Positions 42,875 through 53,100 are shown, counted from the stretch's first letter. The stretch is DNA of 56,710 nucleotides from Cysteiniphilum sp. JM-1 (GCF_008711525.1 NZ_VXKS01000016.1:1-56710); one strand, 5' to 3'. The notes: generated from the sequence alone by a model not told the origin. Numbers and translations: made by a program.

Positions 42875-45800
42875 TTAATTTTCAGAATGTGTTTGATAAA
42901 GAATGTCTCCACCTCGATCAAAGCTTGTTACCTCACCTTTGAGTTTCCACTGTGGTGTGAGTGAGAAGGTCGCAATACCTTGTTGTTCACCGGTAAATAC
43001 GCCAACACCGTAGCTTAGATAAAGTCTTGAGGTTACTTGTTTGCCAATGAAAACTGCTGTGTTGTTTTGCTCAGCGGTTGTGTTATTTGTGGTATTGGTT
43101 GGGTTATTGTTTAAATTTCCAAGTGAAAACTCTGCAAGTGATAATTTGTCTTTGAGCTCATCGATGACCCCGCTACCATCTTCATTAATCGCAATTAAAA
43201 GTGCTGCTTGCGATAACGCATCTGATGATGCTTGGCTACTATTGGCATCATTTAACGTCTGACCAAACAGGATATAAGAGAGAATATCTGTTTGCGACAT
43301 ACTTGGATCAGAGAATAGTTGAATTTTTGGATTATTTGCCATGCCAGTGATTTCAATGCCGATGGTATCAGGTGCATTTGATTGTGTCAGCTTGACAGAG
43401 GTTGGGATATTGTAAAACGTGGTAATTGCTAGCATCGGATTATCAACAGGTGAGTTATTAAACTGAATAGTTGATTTAGGATCTACACTAAAGGTTTTAC
43501 CATAAGCACTAAATACACCATTAACTGGTTGCAGCGTCCCAATACCAAGCATTGGTTGATTCGGTTGGCTAATGATATTTAGTTTGCCTTGAATGTTGGT
43601 ATCGATGCCAAGCCCTGAGATATGCGCATTTTTACCCATATCGATATTGAGATTCATGCTAAATGGCGTATTTTTTTGTGTTTGTATTGCTTGATTACTA
43701 TTGTTGACATAGACAACATCGTTTTGAATGGTATTTTGTAGACTACTGCTTTTCATATCAGCGAGATTGACAATTAACTTATCGATAAAAATATTGCCGC
43801 TTAAGTTACTGCTGCCATTGCTTTGATTGAAATTTAAAGTAGGGCTTACCGTGACCTCCATATCAGGCGTGTTTAGCACTAATAGTTTTTTGCCATTGAC
43901 ATTAATATTGGTATTTGGTGTGGCACCATGCAAATCGACTAATCCACTGACGGTTAATGGCGATTTTTGGATGTTTGCCGTAAGATTAATCTTAGCATTC
44001 AGTGGATTACGTATTAGGATATTGGCATTGATATCATTCAAGCTGGTATTTAATGGTAATAGCTCAATTTGCGCATTTTTAAGGGTGATATCGCCATTAA
44101 CGTGCGGGTCAAACAAAGTACCTGTGACTTGTAGGCTACTATGTAAGTCGCCTTTATTAATCAATGTTGGGAATTGTGGGATAAAATTACTGATCCAATC
44201 AAGGCGCGTTGATGTTAGATCAAGTGCGCCAGTTAATTTTGCCTTGCTCAAATTATATAAATCAAAATTATCACTATTAAGCTTAAGTACCAGTGAGTTT
44301 TGTGGGAAGGAAATATTACTGCTTAATGCAAACTTTTGATCTTGAAGTGATAAGTCGGTATTGATATTCGTCGTGTAGGATAGCTGATGGATCGGCACAA
44401 TCTGTTGTAATTGTTTGAACCATGAGGTGTTGTTGGCAAAGAAAAACCCATGTCCGGAGATACTGAAATTGGCCTTGGGATCACTATTAGGCGTTTGTAA
44501 ATAGTTCCCCTTGAAGCTTAAGGCAAAGCTATCACCGCCATAAGGCAGATTAGGAATAAATTGCGCAGGAGTTATCTCTCCAGCTGTTTGAACCGTAATG
44601 GCATTAGGTGCTAATGAGGCACTGATGCAAAAATGATTATCATTCGATGCCAGAAGGCACAGATTACTCATACTACTTTCATTGGGACTAAGTGCTAAAT
44701 CAACGGCTTTCGTCAGATGCCAGTTTTGTTTAAAGGTTTTGCTGGTAAAGTTTAAAGCATTAAGCTTTGCCGTAATTTGTGACAGTGACAGACTCTGTAA
44801 TTGCATTTTAATGAGTGTTGAGATTTTATGAGAATCGGCATTGAGTGTTAATGTATGATTATCAACGGCCAACACAAGTTTAGAGAGATCAAATTGCTTA
44901 TAGAGAAAATCATGGACATCAAGCGTCATTTTGAGTGCTTTGGTTGTCTTGTCATTGATGTCAACTTTTCCTTGTGAGTAGATATTGCCACTGACATTAA
45001 AAGGGTAAGCATTAAGATCATTCACAAAAACTTCCCATTGCGCCTGAATATCTTGCTTGGATTGCGTGAGTTTGACTTGCACGCGATCATTATTGCGTGG
45101 GTTAAATAGTTTGAATTGATTTAGGTGAAAAGCGCCATTATTGCTGGATAGGCTTACATGACAACGTAGATCAGTATCGTTGCTGAAAATATCACAAAAG
45201 CTGGTTTTAAGCCTAAGATCATGGTCGGTGGTATTAAGCTTACCCCCGATATTAAATTTAAGTGGCACCGCAGGGTTTAAAGAGGTGAGGTTAACGGACC
45301 AGTCCAGTTGGTCATGAAATAGTAGTGTATTATTAATCGTGGCAAGATGATCAAGTTTTAGTTGGTTAACTATTTCACCTTGATCAAAGCTTGAAATAAG
45401 TGAGTAAGGATAGGGTCTTGTTTTGTAGTGAATAACGCCATCGCTCATGATACTAAATTTATCCGCAAAATTACCAATGATTTGGGTTTGTGTGCTCGTG
45501 ATGTCAGCGCCACTTTGTGCAGCAGATAGATTGACCTTTAAATGCGTTTTAAAAGGCGCGTTTAATATAATATAACCGTTATTTACTGTTGCATTTGCTG
45601 AATAAGCGGGGACGTTGGCAGAAACTTTATTAAGCGCTAGTTTGTCATCAACTAAATTAATACCATTTGCACTGACGTTTGTCGCATGAGTGATTAATTG
45701 CTTATTCATCAAATACTTCACATCACTAACGTTGATGTTTTTAGCATAGAGAGCAAGCGGCATGCTAAAGGGGCTATTATCTTTTTGCGCTTGATCATCG

Positions 45801-46165
45801 TGATCTTTGTTTGTTGAATGCGTGTTGATATCAACATAAACTTTGTCCAAGACTAGACTTTTAACGTCAAGCGTTTGGCGGCTGATCAAAGACCATAATG
45901 ATAACGACAATTCCACTTGGCTTAAGCTAATATCTACGGTGTCGTTTTTAATATCAAGCTCATCAAGTTTGAGTTGGTTAATTTGCCCTGAAATATTGCC
46001 TTTAAGACTAATGCCAAGGGGCTGCAAAAAATGATTGGTGATTTTTTGCGTTATCTTCAACCCTGGCGTGGTAAACAATAAAAATCCAAGCGCGAGTGCA
46101 ATGATCAATAGTAGGCTTACGAGCGTGATTAAGCACCATTTAACTGTTTTACGTAACTTTGTCAT
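42875..46165 (-). CDS. tamB: translocation and assembly module protein TamB
   Basis: The 1096-residue protein has an N-terminal signal anchor (about 9-31), a very long beta-rich periplasmic region, and a C-terminal DUF490/TamB domain. The last part shows PKIQLFSDPSMSQTDILSYILFGQTL and LYLSYGVGVFTGEQQGIATF, typical of the family. TamB bridges the inner and outer membranes with TamA; it assists autotransporter assembly and phospholipid transport. Its start overlaps tamA by four bases. Confidence 0.93.
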   Translation of the reverse strand: MTKLRKTVKWCLITLVSLLLIIALALGFLLFTTPGLKITQKITNHFLQPLGISLKGNISGQINQLKLDELDIKNDTVDISLSQVELSLSLWSLISRQTLDVKSLVLDKVYVDINTHSTNKDHDDQAQKDNSPFSMPLALYAKNINVSDVKYLMNKQLITHATNVSANGINLVDDKLALNKVSANVPAYSANATVNNGYIILNAPFKTHLKVNLSAAQSGADITSTQTQIIGNFADKFSIMSDGVIHYKTRPYPYSLISSFDQGEIVNQLKLDHLATINNTLLFHDQLDWSVNLTSLNPAVPLKFNIGGKLNTTDHDLRLKTSFCDIFSNDTDLRCHVSLSSNNGAFHLNQFKLFNPRNNDRVQVKLTQSKQDIQAQWEVFVNDLNAYPFNVSGNIYSQGKVDINDKTTKALKMTLDVHDFLYKQFDLSKLVLAVDNHTLTLNADSHKISTLIKMQLQSLSLSQITAKLNALNFTSKTFKQNWHLTKAVDLALSPNESSMSNLCLLASNDNHFCISASLAPNAITVQTAGEITPAQFIPNLPYGGDSFALSFKGNYLQTPNSDPKANFSISGHGFFFANNTSWFKQLQQIVPIHQLSYTTNINTDLSLQDQKFALSSNISFPQNSLVLKLNSDNFDLYNLSKAKLTGALDLTSTRLDWISNFIPQFPTLINKGDLHSSLQVTGTLFDPHVNGDITLKNAQIELLPLNTSLNDINANILIRNPLNAKINLTANIQKSPLTVSGLVDLHGATPNTNINVNGKKLLVLNTPDMEVTVSPTLNFNQSNGSSNLSGNIFIDKLIVNLADMKSSSLQNTIQNDVVYVNNSNQAIQTQKNTPFSMNLNIDMGKNAHISGLGIDTNIQGKLNIISQPNQPMLGIGTLQPVNGVFSAYGKTFSVDPKSTIQFNNSPVDNPMLAITTFYNIPTSVKLTQSNAPDTIGIEITGMANNPKIQLFSDPSMSQTDILSYILFGQTLNDANSSQASSDALSQAALLIAINEDGSGVIDELKDKLSLAEFSLGNLNNNPTNTTNNTTAEQNNTAVFIGKQVTSRLYLSYGVGVFTGEQQGIATFSLTPQWKLKGEVTSFDRGGDILYQTHSEN

Positions 46166-47958
46166 AGGCTTATCCCGATGCTTAAATCAAAGCGCCAATG
46201 CTCATCATTGTGATTTAATGTACGCGTGAAAAATACCATAAAGGGTCCAAGTGGTGTTTTATAGCTAAGTCCAATACCTGCCGCGCGTAAAATCTCAACA
46301 TCACTAAAGTTAGGTTTATTGGCAGCATTACCCAAGTTATAGTAAAGCATTGAGCTGAAGTTACCATAAATACGTTGTTCAATGCCGGCAAGACCTGTGG
46401 CAAGATAGCGTCCACCCGTGACATTACCATTAATGCTAGGTCCTTGGCTTAAGAAGGGATAACCCAGAAGGTTACTCACACCACCAGCATAAAAGCGAAA
46501 ATTTGGGGCGACATTTTGGATGTCGTCAACTGTGATAAATCCCCAGTTAGCACCAAAGAGTAATCTATTCCATTCTGGATTAATGGGGAGTGAGTAATAA
46601 ATGCTCATGTTGTTGCGAATAAAATCCTGATCTGACAGTGGAGACTTGATCGAAGCTTGCAATAGTTCATTCCACACCAAGCCTTGACGCCAAAAGCCAT
46701 TTTGCCAGCTGCCATCGTAGAGAAGGGTTAAAGCCGGAACGAGATATTTGCCATTGGTATTGTTTGGATTAGCGACGGTATCATAATTGGTAAGATATTG
46801 CTGCAAACTCACGGTGGTTTGCCAATTACCATACTTATGAGTGCGTGCAATGCCAAAATTGGTTTGGCGTTCATTGTAGGTATCAGTTTCGATATAACTT
46901 TGCTCGGCAATAAGACTCCAGTTGTCGTGTAGTGGATCTTTTCCTGGAAAAACATAGCTTGTGCTAAAGGTACTATTGGCAGGAGATGCTGAGACGTTAA
47001 AGGAAAACTGCTGTCCGGTATCGGTAACATGACGAAAAAGCGTGCCAAAGCTTACCCTAGGACCTGTAAATGTGCCATAACCCACACCAAAAGTATAAGT
47101 GCGCGCATGACCTGCTGTTAGGTTTAAATCCACAGGGACGGTCTTGTTGACTTTATCGCGCTTAGAGATTTTAGGGACAAGCTGAGCGTTGCTAAAATAA
47201 CCGCTATCTTGTAAGCGTTTATTGGCTTTGGTTATCTTTTTCTGCGACATGACATCACCGATGCTGACCTTGGTAATATCATCGATAAAACGCTCAGCAT
47301 AATCATAACGCTGTTGTTTAATATTAATAGCGCCAATCGTATAAAGATCGCCAGTATTAACGCTCAAGATGACTTCAGCAGTGTATTTAAGCATATTAAT
47401 GCGAATTTCATGCTCTGTGAGTTCGCTATCTAGATAACCCGCGTTAAAAAAGCTATCAGTCAGTAATGCTTTGGATTTTTCATAGGCAGTTTGCGTTAAA
47501 ATGTCGCCTTGCTTTAGTGGCAAGTCATTCAGCGTCTTAGTAGCGATTTTAGAATGTTGACCTGAACCATTGATGTTAACGGTTAAGGCATCAATATGTA
47601 ATGGTTCATTGAGTTTGACATTGAATGTGGCAATCCACAGCTTATCTTTGACACTAAAGTCTGTAGTAATGACTGGCTTATAGTAACCATAGGGCTCAAG
47701 TAACGTTTTGATTTCATCATCACTTTTTTTAAGTAGTAGTTGCATTTGATTAGGGTGAGAAACAGCAAACGCCTTAAAGCGCGATAAGCTGATATTATCA
47801 AGAATGCTTGATTTGATTTTATTGTCGTTAATACCATTAATAACAATATCAAGAGTCGGCGCTTTTGAATCACTTTTATTGTCATCAGCAGCGTATAAGA
47901 AGCTAAGGCTAAACAGGCTAAATATAAAAAATATACGAAGAATAGTCTTCCTTAACAT
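46162..47958 (-). CDS. tamA: outer-membrane assembly factor TamA
   Basis: The 598-residue Omp85 protein has a signal peptide (about 1-23), three POTRA-like domains (about 30-275) and a C-terminal 16-strand barrel. The barrel region shows FGVGYGTFTGPRVSFGTLF, FRFYAGGVSNLLGYPF and AGIGLSYKTPLGPFMVFFTR; the last strand ends WRFDLSIGISL with the aromatic/hydrophobic end preferred by outer-membrane proteins. It pairs with TamB encoded directly downstream. Confidence 0.93.
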   Translation of the reverse strand: MLRKTILRIFFIFSLFSLSFLYAADDNKSDSKAPTLDIVINGINDNKIKSSILDNISLSRFKAFAVSHPNQMQLLLKKSDDEIKTLLEPYGYYKPVITTDFSVKDKLWIATFNVKLNEPLHIDALTVNINGSGQHSKIATKTLNDLPLKQGDILTQTAYEKSKALLTDSFFNAGYLDSELTEHEIRINMLKYTAEVILSVNTGDLYTIGAINIKQQRYDYAERFIDDITKVSIGDVMSQKKITKANKRLQDSGYFSNAQLVPKISKRDKVNKTVPVDLNLTAGHARTYTFGVGYGTFTGPRVSFGTLFRHVTDTGQQFSFNVSASPANSTFSTSYVFPGKDPLHDNWSLIAEQSYIETDTYNERQTNFGIARTHKYGNWQTTVSLQQYLTNYDTVANPNNTNGKYLVPALTLLYDGSWQNGFWRQGLVWNELLQASIKSPLSDQDFIRNNMSIYYSLPINPEWNRLLFGANWGFITVDDIQNVAPNFRFYAGGVSNLLGYPFLSQGPSINGNVTGGRYLATGLAGIEQRIYGNFSSMLYYNLGNAANKPNFSDVEILRAAGIGLSYKTPLGPFMVFFTRTLNHNDEHWRFDLSIGISL

Positions 47959-48101
47959 CTTAATCTTGCTCTATAGGGTCATGTTGTTGATAAAGTGTAG
48001 TATAGTATAGGCTAACTTGAGGTGTAGATAAATAAACTACGCTATCAGAAAATACTTAATAGTATTAAGTGGCGAGATAGTGTGTAGTGAGTATTAATAA
48101 T

Positions 48102-48578
48102 ATGACGTTAACAAATAAAGAACAGTGGATGGCGTATGCGCTATTAGAGACAAAGAAAGCGCAAGCGCATAATGAAGTCCCCGTTGGTGCGATTATTGTC
48201 AAAGATAATCAAATCATTGGGAGAGGTTTTAATCAGATGATTATGAATAACGATCCAACAGCACATGCTGAAATAATTGCATTGCGCGATGCTGCGCAAA
48301 CGATGAAAAACTATCGCTTACCTGAGTGTGATCTCTATGTCACTTTAGAGCCATGCATGATGTGTTTAGGTGCGATGGTGCACGCGCGTATCAGAACGCT
48401 TTATTTTGCGACTAAAGAACCAAAAGCGGGGGTTGCTTGCTCAAAAGCACAGTTACATACAGAGCCATTTTTAAATCATTATTTGAATGTGGAAGGTGGG
48501 ATCTTGGCAGATGATGCTAGTGAGATGCTTAAAGCTTTTTTTAATGAGCGGCGGTTGCAGAAAAAGCATAGTAAATAA
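48102..48578 (+). CDS. tadA: tRNA-specific adenosine deaminase TadA
   Basis: The 158-residue enzyme makes inosine at position 34 of tRNA-Arg. It has EVPVGAIIVKDNQIIGRG, TAHAEIIALRDA with the zinc His and catalytic Glu, and EPCMMCLGAMVHARI with the two zinc cysteines. The tail GGILADDASEMLKAFFNERR is TadA-like. GTG 48087 is an alternative start that adds five residues. Confidence 0.93.
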   Translation: MTLTNKEQWMAYALLETKKAQAHNEVPVGAIIVKDNQIIGRGFNQMIMNNDPTAHAEIIALRDAAQTMKNYRLPECDLYVTLEPCMMCLGAMVHARIRTLYFATKEPKAGVACSKAQLHTEPFLNHYLNVEGGILADDASEMLKAFFNERRLQKKHSK

Positions 48579-48594
48579 GTTGAGTTTTCATTAC

Positions 48595-48647
48595 TCCCCC
48601 TCACCCGCGCAGCGTCAGCTGCACGACCTCTCCCGCAAGGGGAGAGG
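48595..48647 (-). repeat. two-hairpin intergenic repeat (inverted copy)
   Basis: It reads on the minus strand as CCTCTCC-CCTTGCGG-GAGAGG, then CGTGCAGCTGACGCTGCGCG, then GGTGAGGGGG, the same plan as at 1279-1329. The second hairpin keeps pairing with compensating differences (GTCAGC loop region), which suggests the structure is selected. It lies between the convergent tadA and ion-channel genes. Confidence 0.75.
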
Positions 48648-48691
48648 TAAATCGCTAGTCAATTTACTGTTTCATTATTAATAACTGAAGA

Positions 48692-49642
48692 TTAAGCAAG
48701 CATAAAAAACACATTACTCAACGCAATCATTAATACCGTTAATATGGCAAAGCCGACATTGACAATATGCGCCCATTTGATGTGTTTCTCACAAAGATAA
48801 TAATTGAGCACAACAGTAATAAGTGTGATAACCATAAATACCAGAACAGTTAATTGAATCTTATCAATCAGGTTAATGGTATTGGCGGGCGGCAGTATCG
48901 AGTCGGTAGAAATCTTGCTACCGACCACGGCGAAAATTGCAGCCGAGTTTAGTGCTAGACGACTTTTGATATCTTTAATCGGGATAAAAAACATGCCAAG
49001 AATTAATATGCAGGCAAGATATAACATGCCAAAGATGTGGATAAACATGCGGATATTCGTGTGTGTCATCTCAACCGAGTAAATTGCCCTAGCATAGGTG
49101 GTATTGCTTGGATTATTCGGATTGCCAAAATTTGTATCATAGTGGTGAATATAGGTTTGCCAGTGATCAGTGCCTAACGTCCAACCGCTTAAAGGCATAT
49201 CATGATCGACATCAGAGTTGATGTTATCGGTGCTAAATATAACGGTATGGGCATTAAAATCAGCATCTTCAATAATAATTGATAGCGGCTTAGTGCTAAA
49301 GGGGAAATTTTCAAAACTCCAATCTTGAGATAAAGTGGCACGGATTTTATATTGCTTAAGGGTTTTATTATCAGCAAGTTGTTGAGTACTTTGATATAAA
49401 ACGGAGAATTTTTCGGCATTGATGATGTCAAACTCATTGTTCTCAATGAATAGCTGATCTGGATAAATAAACCACAACCAAAAAATCGCAGAAACGGTTT
49501 TTTTCTGCAAATTGATATCATAAATATGCGTGATATAAGCGCCAACTGTAACCTCTGCCGGTGGTTTTGATGCTTTGTTGTTAGCGACACTAGTTTGTAT
49601 ATAAAACAAAAAACTAAAAAGAACTACTAAGAACCTTGCCAT
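48692..49642 (-). CDS. prokaryotic pentameric ligand-gated ion channel homologue
   Basis: The 316-residue protein has a signal peptide (about 1-20), a beta-rich extracellular domain (21-195) and four C-terminal membrane helices (about 197-221, 228-246, 258-282, 288-315). The ECD shows TVGAYITHIYDINLQKKTVS, FWLWFIYPDQ and FENFPFSTKPLSIIIEDADF, matching the fP-D-q-L segment of Cys-loop relatives. The pore helix region SRLALNSAAIFAVVGSKIST is followed by ILPPANTINLIDK, a strong family match. No Cys-loop cysteines are present, as in bacterial GLIC/ELIC-type channels. Ligand and ion selectivity are unknown; it stands alone. Confidence 0.75.
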   Translation of the reverse strand: MARFLVVLFSFLFYIQTSVANNKASKPPAEVTVGAYITHIYDINLQKKTVSAIFWLWFIYPDQLFIENNEFDIINAEKFSVLYQSTQQLADNKTLKQYKIRATLSQDWSFENFPFSTKPLSIIIEDADFNAHTVIFSTDNINSDVDHDMPLSGWTLGTDHWQTYIHHYDTNFGNPNNPSNTTYARAIYSVEMTHTNIRMFIHIFGMLYLACILILGMFFIPIKDIKSRLALNSAAIFAVVGSKISTDSILPPANTINLIDKIQLTVLVFMVITLITVVLNYYLCEKHIKWAHIVNVGFAILTVLMIALSNVFFMLA

Positions 49643-49960
49643 ATTTGATCCATCAAATTTCCATACGTGAGAAAAGTATAGTTGAAATATTTTGAAACAT
49701 AAGAAACATGATATTCGCAGGTGTATTAATTATGCGCGTAATCCGCTGGTGATTTTAAGAGTAGGTTAACCTTTTTTGGTAGTTGGTGATCTCTATTTTG
49801 TATGAAAATCGAGATTATCGATAGCGATTTTTGATATTTTGTTATGCCAATTAGTGATGGCAAGTAATAATAATCACACTTCATAAAATAATATTCGCTG
49901 AATTTGGGCGTTATTTCTGATATGATCGATGGCGATTTGAGTAGCTAAAAGTGAGATTTT
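49643..49960. other. divergent promoter region between the channel gene and ugd
   Basis: The 318 bases between divergent genes are AT-rich and carry no ORF I would support. TATGAT at about 49919-49924 is a plausible -10 for ugd without an obvious -35. GTGAG at 49950-49954 is the ugd ribosome-binding site. No clear riboswitch or dyad is seen. Confidence 0.4.
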
Positions 49961-51280
49961 ATGAAGATTGCAATTTTTGGTACGGGCTATGTCGGTCTCG
50001 TGACAGGAACTTGTTTTGCAGCAATGGGTAATCATGTTTGCTGTGTTGATATCGATCAAACCAAAGTTGATAACCTAAAAAAAGGTATTTCACCGATTTA
50101 TGAACCGGGCTTGGATGAGCTGATTAAACGTAATGTGACGAAAGGACGTTTGCGTTTTACTACCGAAGCAAAGACAGCAATTGATGAGGCGCAAGTCATC
50201 TTTATTGCGGTAGGTACTCCTCCTGATGAGGATGGATCTGCTGATTTACAATATGTATTGCAAGTGGCTAAAACCGTTGCCAGTGACATGAATGAGTACA
50301 AGGTCATTGTTAATAAATCAACGGTGCCAGTCGGTACTGAATATAAGGTGACCGAAGCAATTTCTAATGTATTAAATGCCCGTGGGGTAAAACTTGATTT
50401 TGATGTGGTATCTAATCCTGAGTTTCTTAAAGAGGGTGATGCTATTAGTGACTGTATGCATCCAGATCGTATCGTCGTCGGGGCGAACTCCGAGCGTGCT
50501 GCGGATGTTATGCGTGAGCTTTACGCACCATTTGATCCTAATCAAAATCGCTTGATGATCATGGATGTACGCTCTGCTGAGATGACTAAGTATGTCGCCA
50601 ATGCAATGCTTGCGACAAAAATTAGTTTTATGAATGAAATGAGTCAGATCTCTGAGCGTGTCGGTGCAGATATCGAGAAAGTACGCATCGGTATTGGTGC
50701 TGATCGACGCATTGGTTACCATTTTATATACGCAGGTTGCGGTTATGGTGGTTCATGTTTTCCTAAGGATGTGCGCGCGCTTGGGCAAACTTCGCGTGAA
50801 TATGGTTATACTGCGCGCATTTTAAACGCGGTGCACGATGTTAACGATGCGCAAAAAGAAGTCCTGTTTACTAAATTTAATGATTATTTTAACGGTGAAA
50901 TTGAAGGCAAAACGGTCGCTGTATGGGGGCTTGCATTTAAACCAAATACTGATGATATTCGTGAAGCTTCAGCGCGTGTTTTAATTGAAACACTTTGGCA
51001 GCATGGCGTTAAAGTCAAAGCCTATGACCCTGAAGCGATGGAGAACTTTGCACAAGCTTATGGTCAACGTGACGACTATGAACTTGTTGATGAAGCATAT
51101 AGTGCCTTACATAATGCCGATGCTTTATTCGTGGTCACAGAATGGCAGAGCTTTAGAAGTCCAGATTTTAGTAAGATCAAAGCACGACTAAATACCCCTA
51201 TTATTTTTGATGGACGTAATTTGTATGATAAGTCACGGATGAAAGACTTAGGTTTTGACTATATTTCTATTGGGCGATAA
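49961..51280 (+). CDS. ugd: UDP-glucose 6-dehydrogenase
   Basis: The 439-residue enzyme oxidises UDP-glucose to UDP-glucuronate with two NAD. It has the Rossmann start IAIFGTGYVGLVTGTCFAAM, STVPVGT, NPEFLKEGDAISD, the catalytic cysteine in GCGYGGSCFPKDVRALG, and GLAFKPNTDDIREA. UDP-glucuronate is the substrate of the ArnA-type decarboxylase encoded 27 kb away, so the two loci probably work together. It is a single gene. Confidence 0.96.
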   Translation: MKIAIFGTGYVGLVTGTCFAAMGNHVCCVDIDQTKVDNLKKGISPIYEPGLDELIKRNVTKGRLRFTTEAKTAIDEAQVIFIAVGTPPDEDGSADLQYVLQVAKTVASDMNEYKVIVNKSTVPVGTEYKVTEAISNVLNARGVKLDFDVVSNPEFLKEGDAISDCMHPDRIVVGANSERAADVMRELYAPFDPNQNRLMIMDVRSAEMTKYVANAMLATKISFMNEMSQISERVGADIEKVRIGIGADRRIGYHFIYAGCGYGGSCFPKDVRALGQTSREYGYTARILNAVHDVNDAQKEVLFTKFNDYFNGEIEGKTVAVWGLAFKPNTDDIREASARVLIETLWQHGVKVKAYDPEAMENFAQAYGQRDDYELVDEAYSALHNADALFVVTEWQSFRSPDFSKIKARLNTPIIFDGRNLYDKSRMKDLGFDYISIGR

Positions 51281-51388
51281 GAAAAAATTTCCCTGCCATA
51301 AGTTTAAATAATGTTCTTTTTATGGATAAAATAAAAAACTGATCTATAGTTAATCTTGTAATGTTAAGTTATCTTGGTGGGGTCAGTT

Positions 51389-52954
51389 ATGAACAGTTAT
51401 AGAAGAAGCTCGTTGGCATGTATTGCCATTTTTTGTTTACCGTTATCTTCTCTTGCGATTGAATTACAGGTTCATTATTGTGATACAGCACGTAAGAGTG
51501 AAGTCATTACTGTTGAATATATAGATAATGAAGGCATTTCAGATCAGCGGTTTATTGATCACTTTGGTGCGCCATTAGCGCACTTCAAAGCAGCTAATAA
51601 TTATCGCAATACGCATGATGGTGTTTGCTCAGCATTACCTAAAAATGCCACATCCTATGTGATGGGCAATGCGCAAGCGATTCACATCGATCGCTTGCCA
51701 TTTCAGGTTGAATCCATCATTCCTGAAGTGTTGAGTGATATACAAAAAGAATTTTTGCAAGCTGAGAATGTTCGACAATGGTCGCAGCAATGGAATATGC
51801 ACAACCATATTGGTGTGGGTGTTGCTGCGGAAGGGGCGTGGGCACAATTAAGGTTTACAGGACTTAATAAAACCTATGTTGCCGTGATTGATTCAGGTGT
51901 TGCGGCATTTATGACTGAGGATTTACAAGGGCGTTTGGAGATGTCGCAGCCTTATTATTTTTATGTTAATGATCAAGATAAAGTGGATGTAATTGCTTCA
52001 GTTATTGATACTGATTTAATGCAAGGTCCTCATGGCACAGTAGTCGCAGGTGTCATTGCCGCGCAAGGACCAAACGTTACAGGTGTTGCCGGTGATGTGG
52101 ATGAGATTATGGTTTTACCTATTAAAGTCTTTGGACATGCAGGAGATGCAAAAACAGAAGCGATTACCATGGCGATTGAGTGGGCTGCGGGCATATATAG
52201 TGAAGATATGGCAAATATAGCTCAGCTTCAACCCAATCAAACGCCGGCAAAAGTGATTAATCTGAGCCTAGGGATCTCAAGAGTGGGTAAAGATGGCTTG
52301 GCTGTTGCAACTGAAAATGATTGGAAAAATGATATCCTTCCCGTTTATTGTCAAGCGTTTCAACAATCAATCAATAAGGTCAATGACTTGGGTGTAACGG
52401 TAGTGATCTCTGCAGGAAACTCTGGGCAGCCAATATGGAATAGCGCTCCAGCAGGTTGTCCTAACATTAATGCGATTGCGGTGGAAGCGACGAATAATAA
52501 TGGCATAAAAGCAGACTATTCTAATTATGCAGTGAGTGATTGGGCTTTGCAGAGTCTGGTACTGGCGGCACCTGGTGGCGAAGATGCAGAGCTTGACTTA
52601 AGTAAAGGTGTTATCTCACCAGGGTTTTGCGTTATTCTTGGCCAGACTGAGTCTTGCTTGTATTACTATCTGGAAGGAACTTCTTTTTCAGCCCCCCATG
52701 TCGCCGGTATTGCAGCGATGATCTATGCGTTAAAGCCTGATGCAGATGTGAGCTATGTCAAAACAAAATTATCACAATCTACTTGGGGTAATAATGTGAT
52801 TAATGCGCAAGAGGCAGTGCGCCAAACAGTTGTTGCAGAACAAAGCAATGACGCGCAATCTGATGGCGCAGGTGGTGCCAATAGCACGGGTGTCGCAGTG
52901 GCGGCAGGCGCTGGTGCACTGGCGTCAGCATTAGCACTTATTTTGTTTATGTAA
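51389..52954 (+). CDS. secreted subtilisin-like (S8) serine peptidase with C-terminal hydrophobic tail
   Basis: The protein has 521 residues from ATG 51389, with a signal peptide at about 1-24. The catalytic triad is intact: VAVIDSGVAAF (Asp), GPHGTVVAGVIAAQ (His) and EGTSFSAPHVAGIAAM (Ser), with the oxyanion asparagine in VISAGNSGQP. A proregion of about 100 residues precedes the domain. The C-terminus is a small-residue-rich helix (about 497-521) after a GAGGANSTG linker, with no basic tail; it may hold the protease in a membrane or serve as a sorting signal. Confidence 0.85.
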   Translation: MNSYRRSSLACIAIFCLPLSSLAIELQVHYCDTARKSEVITVEYIDNEGISDQRFIDHFGAPLAHFKAANNYRNTHDGVCSALPKNATSYVMGNAQAIHIDRLPFQVESIIPEVLSDIQKEFLQAENVRQWSQQWNMHNHIGVGVAAEGAWAQLRFTGLNKTYVAVIDSGVAAFMTEDLQGRLEMSQPYYFYVNDQDKVDVIASVIDTDLMQGPHGTVVAGVIAAQGPNVTGVAGDVDEIMVLPIKVFGHAGDAKTEAITMAIEWAAGIYSEDMANIAQLQPNQTPAKVINLSLGISRVGKDGLAVATENDWKNDILPVYCQAFQQSINKVNDLGVTVVISAGNSGQPIWNSAPAGCPNINAIAVEATNNNGIKADYSNYAVSDWALQSLVLAAPGGEDAELDLSKGVISPGFCVILGQTESCLYYYLEGTSFSAPHVAGIAAMIYALKPDADVSYVKTKLSQSTWGNNVINAQEAVRQTVVAEQSNDAQSDGAGGANSTGVAVAAGAGALASALALILFM

Positions 52955-52978
52955 GTGCTGGTGTCTAACCCTTTTTTA

Positions 52979-53030
52979 CCTCTCCCCTGCGGAGTTGCTC
53001 TTGCAGTGCATGCTGCACAGGTGAGGTAGG
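52979..53030 (+). repeat. two-hairpin intergenic repeat (diverged copy)
   Basis: CCTCTCCCCTGCGGAG, then GTGCATGCTGCAC-like pairing (TGCAGTGCATGCTGCA) and AGGTGAGGTAGG, align with the element at 1279-1329. It lies 24 bases after the protease stop, like the other copies that trail a gene. Confidence 0.65.
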
Positions 53031-53100
53031 AAGTTGGATATCAACGTGACTCTTATTGATTAATGGCACTACCTTTAGGGGGGTGATAACCACCCATGGC

